Notes: generated by a model from the letters alone, not told the origin. 14,312 nt of DNA from Paracoccaceae bacterium (GCA_009922885.1 RFUP01000019.1:1-14312); one strand, 5' to 3'; numbered from the stretch's first letter, positions 1-7,103 are shown. Translations and numbers: made by a program.

Positions 1-14
1 TCTTTCTCTTTTCG

Positions 15-89
15 AAATATCCCGGGGGGAGCCGAAGGCGGGGGGCGGAGCCCCCCTCTTTCTCATGCCATCCAGCCACTCCGGTGGCT
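15..89 (-). terminator. Double-hairpin 3' end with GGGATATTT tail
   Basis: This lies just downstream of the minus-strand GS-like gene that stops at 106. Read on the minus strand there is first a 6-bp hairpin at 89-74 (AGCCAC / GTGGCT, 4-nt loop). Next comes a 7-bp GC hairpin at 56-40 (GGGGGGC / GCCCCCC, 3-nt loop), then a small GCC-TTC-GGC hairpin (39-31). The sequence ends in CCCCCCGGGATATTT (complement of 15-30). The stems are strong but no long U-tract follows, so termination is inferred from position. Two further relatives of this element occur in the window. Confidence 0.55.
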
Positions 90-105
90 CGGTCCCTAGG
101 TCCGG

Positions 106-1464
106 TTAGACGTTCAGGAGCAGGTGCTCGCGCTCCCATGGGCTGATGACTTGCAGGAACTCCTCGTATTCGGCACGTTTCACGATTGTGTAGACCCGCG
201 CGAAATCGGGGCCGAGCACTTGGTGCAGATCCTTGGCATCGTCAAAGAGGTCGAGCGCGTCGCCCATGACGCGGGGGATATCCTCTTCGCCTTCATAGGC
301 ATCGCCCTTGAACGAAGGTCCGGCCCGTTTCTCTTCCATCAGGCCGAGGTAGCCGCAGGCCAGCGACACGGCGATGCCGAGGTAGGGGTTGCAATCCATC
401 CCAGCAAGGCGGTTTTCCACGCGGCGCGAGACCGGGCCCGAAAGCGGCACGCGAATGCCTGTGGTGCGGTTGTCGCGGCCCCAAGCGAGGTTGATGGGGG
501 CGGCGTGGTCGCGGACGTAGCGGCGGTAGCTGTTCACATAGGGTGCGAGCACCGCGATGGCTTTGGGCAGGTGGGTTTGCAAACCGCCGATGAAGTGGAA
601 AAACGCATCTGTTTCGCCGCCTTGTGGGCCGGAGAAGAGGTTCTGCCCGGTTTCCATATCGATCACCGAATGGTGGATATGCATGGCCGAGCCCGGCTCA
701 TTGGCGATGGGTTTGGCCATGAAGGTGGCGAAGCAATTGTGGCGGAGCGCGGCTTCGCGGATCAGGCGTTTGAAGTAGAACACTTCGTCGGCGAGTTTGA
801 CGGGGCTGCCGTGGCGGAGGTTGATCTCCAGCTGGCCCGCGCCGCCTTCCTGCGTGATGCCGTCGATTTCGAGGCCTTGGGCTTCGGCGAAGTCATAGAT
901 GTCGTCGATCACCGGGCCGAATTCATCCACGGCCGACATCGAATAGGCTTGGCGCGCGGCGGCAGGGCGGCCGGAGCGGCCCATCATCGGTTCGATATCC
1001 TTGGCGGGATCAAGGTTGCGGGCGACGAGATAGAATTCCATCTCGGGCGCGACCACGGGTTTCCAGCCTTGTTTGTGGTAAAGATCCACCACGCGCTTCA
1101 GCACGTTGCGGGGGCTGTAGGAGATCGGCTGGCCTTTGCGGTCGAAGGCGTCGTGGATCACTTGCAGCGTCCAGTCGGCGGTCCAAGGCGCAGCGGAGGC
1201 GGTGGAGAAGTCGGGCTTCAGGATCATGTCCCGCTCGATGAAGCCCTCTTCGCCTGCGGCTTCCGACCAGTCGCCAGTGATCGTCTGGTAGAAGATCGAA
1301 TCCGGCAGGTGGAAATATTCCTGCTTGGCGAATTTATTCGCGGGCATGGCTTTGCCACGAGCGATGCCGGGCAGGTCCGAGATGATGCATTCGACTTCGT
1401 CGAGGCGGCGGTTTTCCAGATAGGTGCGCGCGGCTTCGGGAAGTTTTTCGGTCCAGTCGCTCAT
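106..1464 (-). CDS. Glutamine synthetase family protein (gamma-glutamyl-amine ligase-like), copy A
   Basis: A 452-residue ATP-dependent glutamate-amine ligase of the glutamine synthetase superfamily (PuuA/GlnT-like), predicted cytosolic. Visible active-site elements, in order, are PEMEFYL (140-146, metal Glu), EGGAGQLEINL (206-216), MAKP (249-252), the MHIHHS histidines (261-266), NSYRR (311-315), the NRTTGIRVP arginines (332-340) and VENR...NPYL (349-362). The adenylylation-loop signature of housekeeping GlnA (NLYDLPPE-like) is absent and the protein is a little shorter than GlnA. It is therefore unlikely to be the main ammonia-assimilating enzyme. Family members gamma-glutamylate amines such as putrescine, ethanolamine or methylamine; the substrate here is unknown. 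The start ATG overlaps the stop of the amidotransferase gene by 4 bp and has a good AAGGGAG ribosome site inside that gene. It is the last gene of a GS-amidotransferase-GS unit. Confidence 0.9.
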   Translation of the reverse strand: MSDWTEKLPEAARTYLENRRLDEVECIISDLPGIARGKAMPANKFAKQEYFHLPDSIFYQTITGDWSEAAGEEGFIERDMILKPDFSTASAAPWTADWTLQVIHDAFDRKGQPISYSPRNVLKRVVDLYHKQGWKPVVAPEMEFYLVARNLDPAKDIEPMMGRSGRPAAARQAYSMSAVDEFGPVIDDIYDFAEAQGLEIDGITQEGGAGQLEINLRHGSPVKLADEVFYFKRLIREAALRHNCFATFMAKPIANEPGSAMHIHHSVIDMETGQNLFSGPQGGETDAFFHFIGGLQTHLPKAIAVLAPYVNSYRRYVRDHAAPINLAWGRDNRTTGIRVPLSGPVSRRVENRLAGMDCNPYLGIAVSLACGYLGLMEEKRAGPSFKGDAYEGEEDIPRVMGDALDLFDDAKDLHQVLGPDFARVYTIVKRAEYEEFLQVISPWEREHLLLNV

Positions 1465-2138
1465 GCGTTTTCTCCCTTGAGGACAGCTGCCATGCGCTTG
1501 GCGAGGCGCTGGTTGTCGGTGGGGGTCTTGAGGTTGTGTGCAGCCCTATCGCGGAGGGTATCGGGCACCTTGGCCGAACGGTGTTCGATCAGGCCTTCGA
1601 TCATCGCCGATGTGAATTCGGGGTGGGCCTGAACGGTGAAGATCTTCGGGCCGTAGACGAGGGCGGCGTTGGCGCAGAAATCCGACGACGCAACAACCTC
1701 GGCACCGGGCGGCAGTTCGACCACCTGATCTTGGTGCCACGCATTGAGCGCGACTTTCTCGCCGTCGAAATCATATTCCTGACGCCCGACGGACCAACCG
1801 CCGCTGAACTTCTCGACCTTGCCACCCAAGGCCTGTGCGATGATCTGGTGGCCGAAGCAGACGCCGATCAGGGGGCGGCCTGCGTCGCGAATGGCGCGGA
1901 TCAGGTTTTCGAGCGGGGGAATGAAAGGGTGGTCTTCATAGGCGCCATGGCGGGAGCCTGTGATGAGCCAGCCGTCGCAGGCTTCGGGGCCTGCGGGAAA
2001 ATCCATGTCCACGACGTTATAGACACTGAATTCAAAGTTTTGCCCGTCAAGAAGGCGAGCGAACATGTCTGAGTAATCGCCGAGCGTCGCTTGGATTTCA
2101 TCCGCGACGTGGCCAGTTTGCAAAATGCCGATTTTCAT
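1461..2138 (-). CDS. Class-I (type 1) glutamine amidotransferase
   Basis: A 225-residue stand-alone GATase1-fold hydrolase resembling the glutaminase domain of GMP synthase (COG0518-like). The catalytic triad is visible: the nucleophile Cys94 in GVCFGHQ, and His172 and Glu174 in QAHPEF. LITGSRHGAYED (58-69) fits the oxyanion strand and AWHQDQV (133-139) is also characteristic. No synthetase domain is fused to it. It probably hydrolyses glutamine or a gamma-glutamyl amide. The motif is not the PuuD-type (peptidase C26) one, although a PuuD-like role, releasing glutamate from a gamma-glutamylated intermediate, is suggested by two GS-like ligases flanking it. It lies 65 bp downstream of the first GS-like gene and overlaps the second by ATGA. 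The ribosome site is weak (GGTGA), so translation may depend on coupling. Confidence 0.85.
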   Translation of the reverse strand: MKIGILQTGHVADEIQATLGDYSDMFARLLDGQNFEFSVYNVVDMDFPAGPEACDGWLITGSRHGAYEDHPFIPPLENLIRAIRDAGRPLIGVCFGHQIIAQALGGKVEKFSGGWSVGRQEYDFDGEKVALNAWHQDQVVELPPGAEVVASSDFCANAALVYGPKIFTVQAHPEFTSAMIEGLIEHRSAKVPDTLRDRAAHNLKTPTDNQRLAKRMAAVLKGENA

Positions 2139-2203
2139 GAGTCACCAAGTTCTTGGATGGAGGCATGGTATCCCGCTCGCCGCATTGGGGCAAGCGGGGC
2201 TGC

Positions 2204-3550
2204 TCACACGGTGTCGAGGTAGATTTCGACCTGTTCGTTGGGTTCAAGCTCGCCCATGTAGTGCATTTCCTGCTTCTTCGTGGAGAGGAAGTTGCGGATG
2301 ATGTCGGGCGAGAAGAATTGCGGGACGATGCGGCTTTGCTCGAAAGCCTCGATCGCTTCGCCCCAGCTTTCGGCCATGCGCGGCAGATCGAGCGCATAGG
2401 CGTTGCCGGTGATGGGGGCGGCGGGTTCGATCTCGTTCTCGATGCCCCAAAGTGCCGAACCGAGGATGGCGGTGAGCAGGAGATAGGGGTTCACATCGCC
2501 GCCCGCGACGCGGTGTTCGATCCGGCGCGCCTTGTGGCTGCCCGAGGGAATACGGATCGCGGAGGTGCGGTTTTCGTAGGCCCAGGAGATGCCCGAGGGC
2601 GCATGAGAGCCGCCTGCGAGGCGTTCGTAGCTGTTGAGGTGGGGCGCGAAGATAAGGGTGCTGTCGCGCATCGCGGCGAGACACCCGCCGACCGCATGGC
2701 GGAGTGTGTCGGTGCCTTGGGGGCCGCCATCGTCGAAGATATTGCGGCCTTCGGAATCGAGCACGGAGAAATGCGTGTGAAGGCCGGAACCTGCGTAATC
2801 CTCATAGGGTTTGGCCATGAAGGAAGCGGCGAAGCCGTGGCGGCGGGCCATGCCTTTCACCAACATCTTGAAAAGCCACGCATCATCGGCAGCGCGCAAC
2901 GCGTCTTCCTGATGCATGAGGTTCAGCTCGAATTGGCCGAGGCCTGCCTCAGAGATCGCGGTATCGGCCGGGATATCCATGGCTTCGCAGGCGTCGTAGA
3001 GATCGGTGAAGAAAGTGTCGAAGGCATCCAAGGCGCGGATCGAGAGGATCTCGGCGGCTTTGCGGCGTTTGCCGGAGCGGGGCGACACGGGGACTTGAAG
3101 CGATTTGCCCGAGTCGTCGATCAGGTAGAATTCGAGTTCCATCGCCACGACGGGGGTGAGGCCAAGCGCCTTGTAGCGGTCTACAACAGCGCGGAGTGCG
3201 TGGCGGGGGTCACCTTCGTAGGGGCGGCCATCTTCGCGGAACATCCAGATCGGCAGGAGGGCGGTGGGCGCTTCGAGCCAAGGCATGGGCATGAAGCCGC
3301 GCTCGGTGGGTTTGAGGACGCCGTCGGCGTCGCCGCTGTCATAAACGAGGGGGCTGTCGTCGATGTCTTCGCCCCAGATGTCGAGATTGAGGGAGGAGAC
3401 GGGGAAGCGGGTTCCGTTTGCGACGACGCTATCGGCAAAGCGGGTCGGGACCCGTTTGCCGCGGGGCTGACCGTTGAGGTCGGCGGCGGCTACACGGATA
3501 GTTCTGACCTGCGGGTTCTTGCGCAGCCAGTTTAGTGACGAGGAAGACAT
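2204..3550 (-). CDS. Glutamine synthetase family protein, copy B
   Basis: A 448-residue GS-superfamily ligase and first gene of the GS-amidotransferase-GS unit. Its motifs run in the same order as in copy A: MELEFYL (137-143), EAGLGQFELN (201-210), MAKP (245-248), HTHFS (258-262), NSYER (306-310), ENRTSAIRIP (326-335), IEHR (344-347) and NPYL (354-357). The two copies differ widely outside these motifs, so they are old paralogues and not a recent duplication. The N-terminal domain begins close to the start codon (VRTIRVAAADLNGQPRGKR, 15-33). The adenylylation motif of GlnA is absent. The start ATG is supported by AGGTGA five bases upstream and by the promoter at 3575-3603. Likely role: ATP-dependent gamma-glutamylation of an amine or amino acid; substrate not determinable from sequence. 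Confidence 0.9.
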   Translation of the reverse strand: MSSSSLNWLRKNPQVRTIRVAAADLNGQPRGKRVPTRFADSVVANGTRFPVSSLNLDIWGEDIDDSPLVYDSGDADGVLKPTERGFMPMPWLEAPTALLPIWMFREDGRPYEGDPRHALRAVVDRYKALGLTPVVAMELEFYLIDDSGKSLQVPVSPRSGKRRKAAEILSIRALDAFDTFFTDLYDACEAMDIPADTAISEAGLGQFELNLMHQEDALRAADDAWLFKMLVKGMARRHGFAASFMAKPYEDYAGSGLHTHFSVLDSEGRNIFDDGGPQGTDTLRHAVGGCLAAMRDSTLIFAPHLNSYERLAGGSHAPSGISWAYENRTSAIRIPSGSHKARRIEHRVAGGDVNPYLLLTAILGSALWGIENEIEPAAPITGNAYALDLPRMAESWGEAIEAFEQSRIVPQFFSPDIIRNFLSTKKQEMHYMGELEPNEQVEIYLDTV

Positions 3551-3564
3551 GGTTCACCTGTTGA

Positions 3565-3576
3565 ATTTGATCAAAT
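3565..3576. promoter_or_regulatory. Candidate operator: 12-bp perfect palindrome
   Basis: ATTTGATCAAAT is a perfect dyad that shares its first two bases (AT) with the end of the -10 box of the GS-B promoter and covers the predicted transcription start. That is a classic place for a repressor. The string ATTTGATCA recurs on the same strand upstream of the ABC ATPase gene (about 7094-7102). The regulator is not encoded in the window; its identity is unknown. Confidence 0.4.
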
Positions 3577-3603
3577 CCTAGACAGGCGCATTGCATGTGG
3601 CAA
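3575..3603 (-). promoter_or_regulatory. Sigma70-type promoter of the GS-amidotransferase-GS unit
   Basis: On the minus strand, TTGCCA (3603-3598) is followed by a 17-bp spacer and TAGGAT (3580-3575). The predicted start of transcription is about 3568, leaving a short leader to the ATG at 3550. The optimal spacing and the position just ahead of the GS-B gene support it. Confidence 0.55.
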
Positions 3604-3621
3604 GAGGGAAGACGAAGGTTT

Positions 3622-3680
3622 GCTATTTTCGGGAGAATATCCCGGCAAAAGCCGCATATTCGGGCAGAGCCGAAAATATC
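3622..3680. repeat. Imperfect inverted repeat with GGATATTC tail
   Basis: The arm from 3622 (gctattttcgg, then gaatat and cccggc) pairs imperfectly with the arm ending at 3680 (gccgc, atattc, then ccgaaaatatc) around an AAAA loop at 3647-3650. On the minus strand the left arm contains CCGGGATATTC, the tail seen in the other 3'-end elements. It lies downstream of the permease gene that stops at 3752 and may end or protect that transcript. Confidence 0.45.
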
Positions 3681-3691
3681 AGATTGTAGGA

Positions 3692-3742
3692 GTGAGGGGC
3701 TCTGCCCCTCACACTCCCCGGGATATCTGCACCAATATGAAG
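3692..3742. terminator. 9-bp GC hairpin with GGGATATCT tail, 3' of permease operon
   Basis: GTGAGGGGC (3692-3700) pairs perfectly with GCCCCTCAC (3704-3712) around a 3-nt loop. On the plus strand it is followed by ACTCCCCGGGATATCTGC and then CACCAATATGAAG. That tail is nearly the same as the one after pyrG, but points the other way relative to the neighbouring gene. For the minus-strand permease transcript, which stops at 3752, the hairpin begins 39 nt after the stop codon, a suitable place for a terminator or RNA-stabilising structure. Confidence 0.5.
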
Positions 3743-3751
3743 GTTGGGGAC

Positions 3752-4561
3752 TTACCGCAGGAAACCGGGCACCAGGCGGCGTTCACCGCGTTTGGGGGCG
3801 GTGGGCAGGTGGCGGTTCAGGCGTTTGTTGATCAGGCCGAAGAGGCCGATGAGAAGGAGCGTAAGCAGGATGAAATAGCCCGCGAGGATCGGGTAGGGGA
3901 TGAAGGGGTTGAAGGTCTTGTCGGCGAAATAGTTCGCGTAATAGAGCGCGTCGCCTTTCTGTTTCGCGGCCGGAAAGCCCGAAAAGAACACGAGCGTGGT
4001 GGCGTGGAACAGAAAGATTGCCTCGTTCGTATAAGCGGGCCAGGCGAGCCGGAGCATGGTGGGCCAGATGATCCGGCGGAAGCGCGGCCAGCCGGAGAAG
4101 CCATAGGCATCGGCGGCTTCGATATCGCCTTTTGGCACTGATTGCAGCGCGCCGTAGAAAATCTCGGCAGAGTATGCGGCGGTGTTGAAGAAGAGCACCA
4201 CGAGCGCGCCCAGCGTGGCCGAGGTAAGGGGGGTGAGGATCGGGTAGACCTGTTTCAGCGAGAGGAACAGGAAATAGGCGAAGAAGAACTGGATGAAGAG
4301 CGGCGAGCCGCGGAAGACGAAGATGAACCATTCGGCGGGTTTGCGCAGGAAGGGATTTTTCGCGGCTTTCGAAAGTGCGAGCCCCGTGGCCAGAAAAAAG
4401 CCGGAGAAAAGCGCCAGCACGCCAAAATAGACGTTCCAGATCATGCCGGAGCCGATCAGCACGAATTGCTGGCAGAGCGTGAAATCGCTGCGCGGCAGGA
4501 GGCGTTCGCCGATGCCGAGTGAGCGGAGGCCGTAATCGGCGAGGGTTTCCCAGCAGCTCAT
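3752..4561 (-). CDS. Polar/basic amino-acid ABC transporter permease (HisM-like)
   Basis: A 269-residue inner-membrane permease of the HisM/ArtM type. Hydrophobic segments lie near residues 36-62, 78-102, 115-136, 178-196 and 222-245. FRGSP (83-87) and the cytoplasmic EAA loop that contacts the ATPase (ALQSVPKGDIEAADAYGFSG, 138-157, through WPTM at 166-169) are clear. I start it at 4561, not at upstream in-frame starts. There the ATG overlaps the stop of the partner permease as ATGA, a GAAAGG ribosome site precedes it, and the frame upstream is a shadow of the partner. It would form a heterodimer with the product of 4558-5442. The substrate is inferred from the family: lysine, arginine, ornithine, histidine or a related amine. 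Confidence 0.88.
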   Translation of the reverse strand: MSCWETLADYGLRSLGIGERLLPRSDFTLCQQFVLIGSGMIWNVYFGVLALFSGFFLATGLALSKAAKNPFLRKPAEWFIFVFRGSPLFIQFFFAYFLFLSLKQVYPILTPLTSATLGALVVLFFNTAAYSAEIFYGALQSVPKGDIEAADAYGFSGWPRFRRIIWPTMLRLAWPAYTNEAIFLFHATTLVFFSGFPAAKQKGDALYYANYFADKTFNPFIPYPILAGYFILLTLLLIGLFGLINKRLNRHLPTAPKRGERRLVPGFLR

Positions 4562-5442
4562 GCGGCGGCCTTTCGTTGCGCTTCGCCGCCCATTGTGGCC
4601 TGACCACGGGTGAGGCGCCGCATGACGCGGTCGAGCACGATCTCGGAGGCGCGGGTGAAGGCGAGGTAGAACACGAGCAGGAAGAGGAAATACCACATCC
4701 GCCAGTCGCCATGCGGGTAGTCGGTGAACTGGGGTGTCTTGGTGCCGCCAAGCTCGCGTGCCCAGTAGACGATATCCTCGACGCCGAGGAGGAAAAGGAG
4801 GGGTGTGGCTTTAATCAGCACCATCCAGAGGTTCGAGAGGCCCGGCAGCGCATAGACCCACATTTGCGGCACAAGGATACGCCAGAAGATCTGGCGGGTG
4901 TTCATGCCATAGGCTTCGGCGGTTTCAAGCTGGGCGCGGGGAACGGCGCGCATAGCCCCAAAGAGCACGTTGGCGGCGAAAGCGCCGAAGACGAGGGCGA
5001 AGGTGAAGACGGCAAGGCCGAAGCCATAGACCTCGTGCACCCATTGCGGCGAGGTGCCCAAGGGGGCTTTCGCGGCGGGGCAGACGAGGAAATCGTTGCC
5101 TTGGCGGATCGGCTGATCCCAGTCGGGGCAGAGCGCGATGTGGCGCAGGTATTCGATGCCCTGATCGAGCGCGATCACGAAGAAGAGGAAGAAGGCGATG
5201 TCCGGCACGCCGCGCACGATGGCGATATAGCCTTTGCCGAGGACCGACAGTGGCAGAAGGCGAGAGCGGGCGGCGGAGGCGCCGAGGAAGCCCATGGCCA
5301 GAGCGGCGGGGGCAGTGACGGCGAGAAGCAGCAGCACCGTTCCGAAGGATACATAGAAGGCAGTATGCTTCGCAGTCGTGAGATAGCACGACAGCCAAGT
5401 GAGCCCGTCAAGTGAGGAAGGATCGGCGCAGTATTGGAACAT
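4558..5442 (-). CDS. Polar/basic amino-acid ABC transporter permease (HisQ-like)
   Basis: A 294-residue integral membrane subunit. Hydrophobic segments include residues 28-54, 82-98, 139-163, about 195-220 and 249-264. RGVPD (77-81) matches the conserved RGxP element of the family, and the EAA loop is AMRAVPRAQLETAEAYGMNT (163-182). Between the second and third hydrophobic segments is a longer, probably periplasmic, stretch (about 100-135) with two cysteines (Cys105 and Cys121) that could pair. This is longer than the usual HisQ loop and accounts for the greater overall length. The gene lies 44 bp downstream of the binding-protein gene, with a strong hairpin in that gap, and overlaps the second permease gene by 4 bp. 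I assign substrate class by the company it keeps; specificity is unproven. Confidence 0.88.
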   Translation of the reverse strand: MFQYCADPSSLDGLTWLSCYLTTAKHTAFYVSFGTVLLLLAVTAPAALAMGFLGASAARSRLLPLSVLGKGYIAIVRGVPDIAFFLFFVIALDQGIEYLRHIALCPDWDQPIRQGNDFLVCPAAKAPLGTSPQWVHEVYGFGLAVFTFALVFGAFAANVLFGAMRAVPRAQLETAEAYGMNTRQIFWRILVPQMWVYALPGLSNLWMVLIKATPLLFLLGVEDIVYWARELGGTKTPQFTDYPHGDWRMWYFLFLLVFYLAFTRASEIVLDRVMRRLTRGQATMGGEAQRKAAA

Positions 5443-5450
5443 CGGGTGGT

Positions 5451-5476
5451 GTAGGGCGGGGATGACCCCGCCCTAC
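5451..5476. repeat. Perfect 11-bp hairpin between binding-protein and permease genes
   Basis: GTAGGGCGGGG (5451-5461) and CCCCGCCCTAC (5466-5476) pair perfectly around a 4-nt loop. It begins 10 nt after the binding-protein stop codon and has no U-tract. In ABC operons such structures often keep the binding-protein mRNA stable while permease expression stays low. That role is inferred here from position. Confidence 0.6.
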
Positions 5477-5486
5477 GCTCCTTGGA

Positions 5487-6218
5487 TCAGTAGGTTACGG
5501 TTTCTTCACCGAACCACTTCTTGAGAAGGGTGTTCAGCGAGCCGTCAGCCTTCATGGCGGTGATGGCACCGTCGAGTTTGTCGCGGAGTTCCTTGTCCGA
5601 CTCACGGATGCCGAGGCCCACGCCGCCACCGAGCGGAACGGGGTCGCCTGCGACGACCAGTTCGCCGCCCGAAGCTTCCACGATGGGCTTGAGGTAATCC
5701 CAGTCGGCGAAGACGGCATCGGCCTCGCCCGAACGCACAGCCGCCACGGTTTCTTCGGGGGTGGCGAATTCGAGGAGCGTTGCGCCGGATTCAGCGACAT
5801 AGCCTGCCTGGATGGTCGAAGTCTGGGCCGAGATGACGCCTTTCAGGTCGGCATCTGCGGACTTGGCCACGAAGGTGGAGGCGGTCGGCGGATAGTAGTC
5901 TTGGCTGAAATCGATGATCTGGTCACGCTCTGCCGTGATCGACATGCCGGCGATGATCACATCGTAGTTGCCGGAAACGAGGTTCGGGATGATCGAGTCC
6001 CAGTCGTTCTTCACCCATTCGCAGGTGAGTTCGGCGCGCTTGCACAGTTCATCGCCAAGCTCGCGCTCGAAGCCGTCGATCTCGCCCTTGTCGTTGATGA
6101 AGTTGTAGGGAGGGTAGGCGCCCTCCGTGCCAAGGCGGATGGTCTTGCCGTGGCTTGCGGCCATGCCCATGCCGGCCGAGAGGGCCAGAACGGCAGCAGT
6201 CAGGATCAGTTTTTTCAT
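5487..6218 (-). CDS. Periplasmic polar/basic amino-acid-binding protein (LAO/HisJ-like)
   Basis: A 243-residue extracytoplasmic receptor. Residues 1 to about 21 form a Sec signal peptide (KK, hydrophobic core, then GMGMAA before SHGKTI). The mature protein has the PBPb fold: LGTEGAYPPYNF (29-40), GFERELGDELC (49-59) with a Cys59/Cys66 pair as in lysine/arginine/ornithine-binding proteins, ITAERDQIIDFS (94-105) with the carboxylate-binding Arg98, and DAVFADWDY (167-175), where Asp172 matches the ligand amino-group aspartate of that family. This supports an amino-acid ligand with a free alpha-amino and carboxyl group, probably cationic. A GGGAGAG ribosome site precedes the ATG. The gene lies 47 bp after the ATPase gene and is followed by a strong hairpin, consistent with higher expression of the receptor than of the permeases. 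Confidence 0.9.
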   Translation of the reverse strand: MKKLILTAAVLALSAGMGMAASHGKTIRLGTEGAYPPYNFINDKGEIDGFERELGDELCKRAELTCEWVKNDWDSIIPNLVSGNYDVIIAGMSITAERDQIIDFSQDYYPPTASTFVAKSADADLKGVISAQTSTIQAGYVAESGATLLEFATPEETVAAVRSGEADAVFADWDYLKPIVEASGGELVVAGDPVPLGGGVGLGIRESDKELRDKLDGAITAMKADGSLNTLLKKWFGEETVTY

Positions 6219-6265
6219 AGTTCTCTCCCGTTAATGAAGACTTCGGTTTTCTTGTGGCTGCCCCT

Positions 6266-7042
6266 TCAGGCGGGGGCTGTGGCCGACAGGAACTGTTGCA
6301 GGCGTTCGGATTTCGGAGCGCCGAAGAGCGCTTGCGGCGCGCCTTCTTCCTCGATCCGGCCTTGATGCAGGAAGACGACGTGATCGGAGACGTCGGCTGC
6401 CATTTTCATATCATGTGTGACGATCAGCATGGTGCGGCCTTCTTCGGCCAAGGCCTTGATGACACGCACCACTTCTTGCTCCAGCTCGGGGTCGAGCGCG
6501 GAGGTGGGTTCGTCGAAGAGAAGCGCTTGCGGCTCCATGCAAAGGGCTCGGGCAATCGCGGCGCGCTGTTGCTGGCCCCCTGACAACTGGGCGGGCCAAG
6601 CCTCGCATTTGTCACCAATGCCGACCTTGTCGAGATAGGCGCGGGCCTTTTCCTCGACGTCCGCACGGTCCCGGCCCTGCACGGTGAGCGGCGCTTCCAT
6701 GACGTTTTGCAGAACGGTCATGTGGGACCACAGATTGAACTGCTGGAACACCATCGAGAGGTTGGTCCGGATCCGCAAAACCTGCTTGGCGTCAGCCGGA
6801 TGCCGCCCCAAGCCTGCACCGCGCCAGATCACGGGCTCGCCTTTGAAGAGGATCTCGCCCTGCTGGCTGTCTTCCAAAAGGTTGCAGCAGCGCAGGATCG
6901 TGGATTTGCCTGAACCCGAAGAGCCGATCAGGGAAACCACTTGGCCTTGATGAGCCGTAATGTCGACGCCCTTGATGACCTCAAGCGCGCCATAGGACTT
7001 GTGCAAGTCCCGGATCTGAATGACCGGCGTGGTCTCGGACAC
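6266..7042 (-). CDS. Polar/basic amino-acid ABC transporter ATP-binding protein (HisP-like)
   Basis: A 258-residue ATPase that drives the neighbouring permease pair. All nucleotide-binding elements are intact: Walker A GSSGSGKST (40-48), Q-loop Gln100, signature LSGGQQQR (153-160), Walker B LLFDEP (174-179) with Asp177 and Glu178, D-loop SALD (181-184) and switch His210. The segment between Walker A and the Q-loop (about 60-95) carries the longer HisP-type insertion. The start is GTG at 7042; GGGGAAA lies upstream and no closer alternative fits the beta-strand that opens the domain (PVIQIRDLHKSYG, 6-18). It is the first gene of the transporter unit. About 50 nt upstream is the ATTTGATCA string also found at the GS-B promoter, which suggests shared control. 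Confidence 0.92.
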   Translation of the reverse strand: MSETTPVIQIRDLHKSYGALEVIKGVDITAHQGQVVSLIGSSGSGKSTILRCCNLLEDSQQGEILFKGEPVIWRGAGLGRHPADAKQVLRIRTNLSMVFQQFNLWSHMTVLQNVMEAPLTVQGRDRADVEEKARAYLDKVGIGDKCEAWPAQLSGGQQQRAAIARALCMEPQALLFDEPTSALDPELEQEVVRVIKALAEEGRTMLIVTHDMKMAADVSDHVVFLHQGRIEEEGAPQALFGAPKSERLQQFLSATAPA

Positions 7043-7091
7043 GAAGTTTTCCCCAGAGTGTTTTTCTTGTTCAAGCCAATAGGACGGAAAA

Positions 7092-7103
7092 ACTGATCAA
7101 ATG
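7092..7103. promoter_or_regulatory. Partial copy of the TTTGATCAAA palindrome upstream of the ABC ATPase gene
   Basis: On the minus strand the region reads GCATTTGATCAGT. Nine bases (ATTTGATCA) match the perfect palindrome at 3565-3576, but the right half-site decays. It lies about 50-60 nt ahead of the GTG start. I could not define a convincing -35/-10 pair here, so it is only a candidate operator. Confidence 0.25.

Noticed and set aside
124..1632. 502-codon plus-strand open frame opposite the GS-A gene
   Set aside because: It is antisense to a gene with intact family motifs. Its translation has no recognisable domain and the usual composition of a GC-rich shadow frame.
2139..2203. Possible regulatory site in the 65-bp gap between GS-B and the amidotransferase
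   Set aside because: Only a weak, long-loop inverted repeat (ccgct/agcgg) and no promoter-like boxes; read as an ordinary intra-operon spacer.
2153..3535. 460-codon plus-strand open frame opposite the GS-B gene
   Set aside because: Antisense shadow of a gene with complete GS motifs; no family signature or start signal.
3565..3576. FNR/Crp-type site reading of ATTTGATCAAAT
   Set aside because: An FNR box needs TTGAT and ATCAA separated by four bases. Here the half-sites are fused into one continuous palindrome.
4562..4696. N-terminal extension of the HisM-like permease to 4696
   Set aside because: The extra residues are Arg/Pro-rich out-of-frame translation of the partner permease. The ATGA overlap and ribosome site favour 4561.
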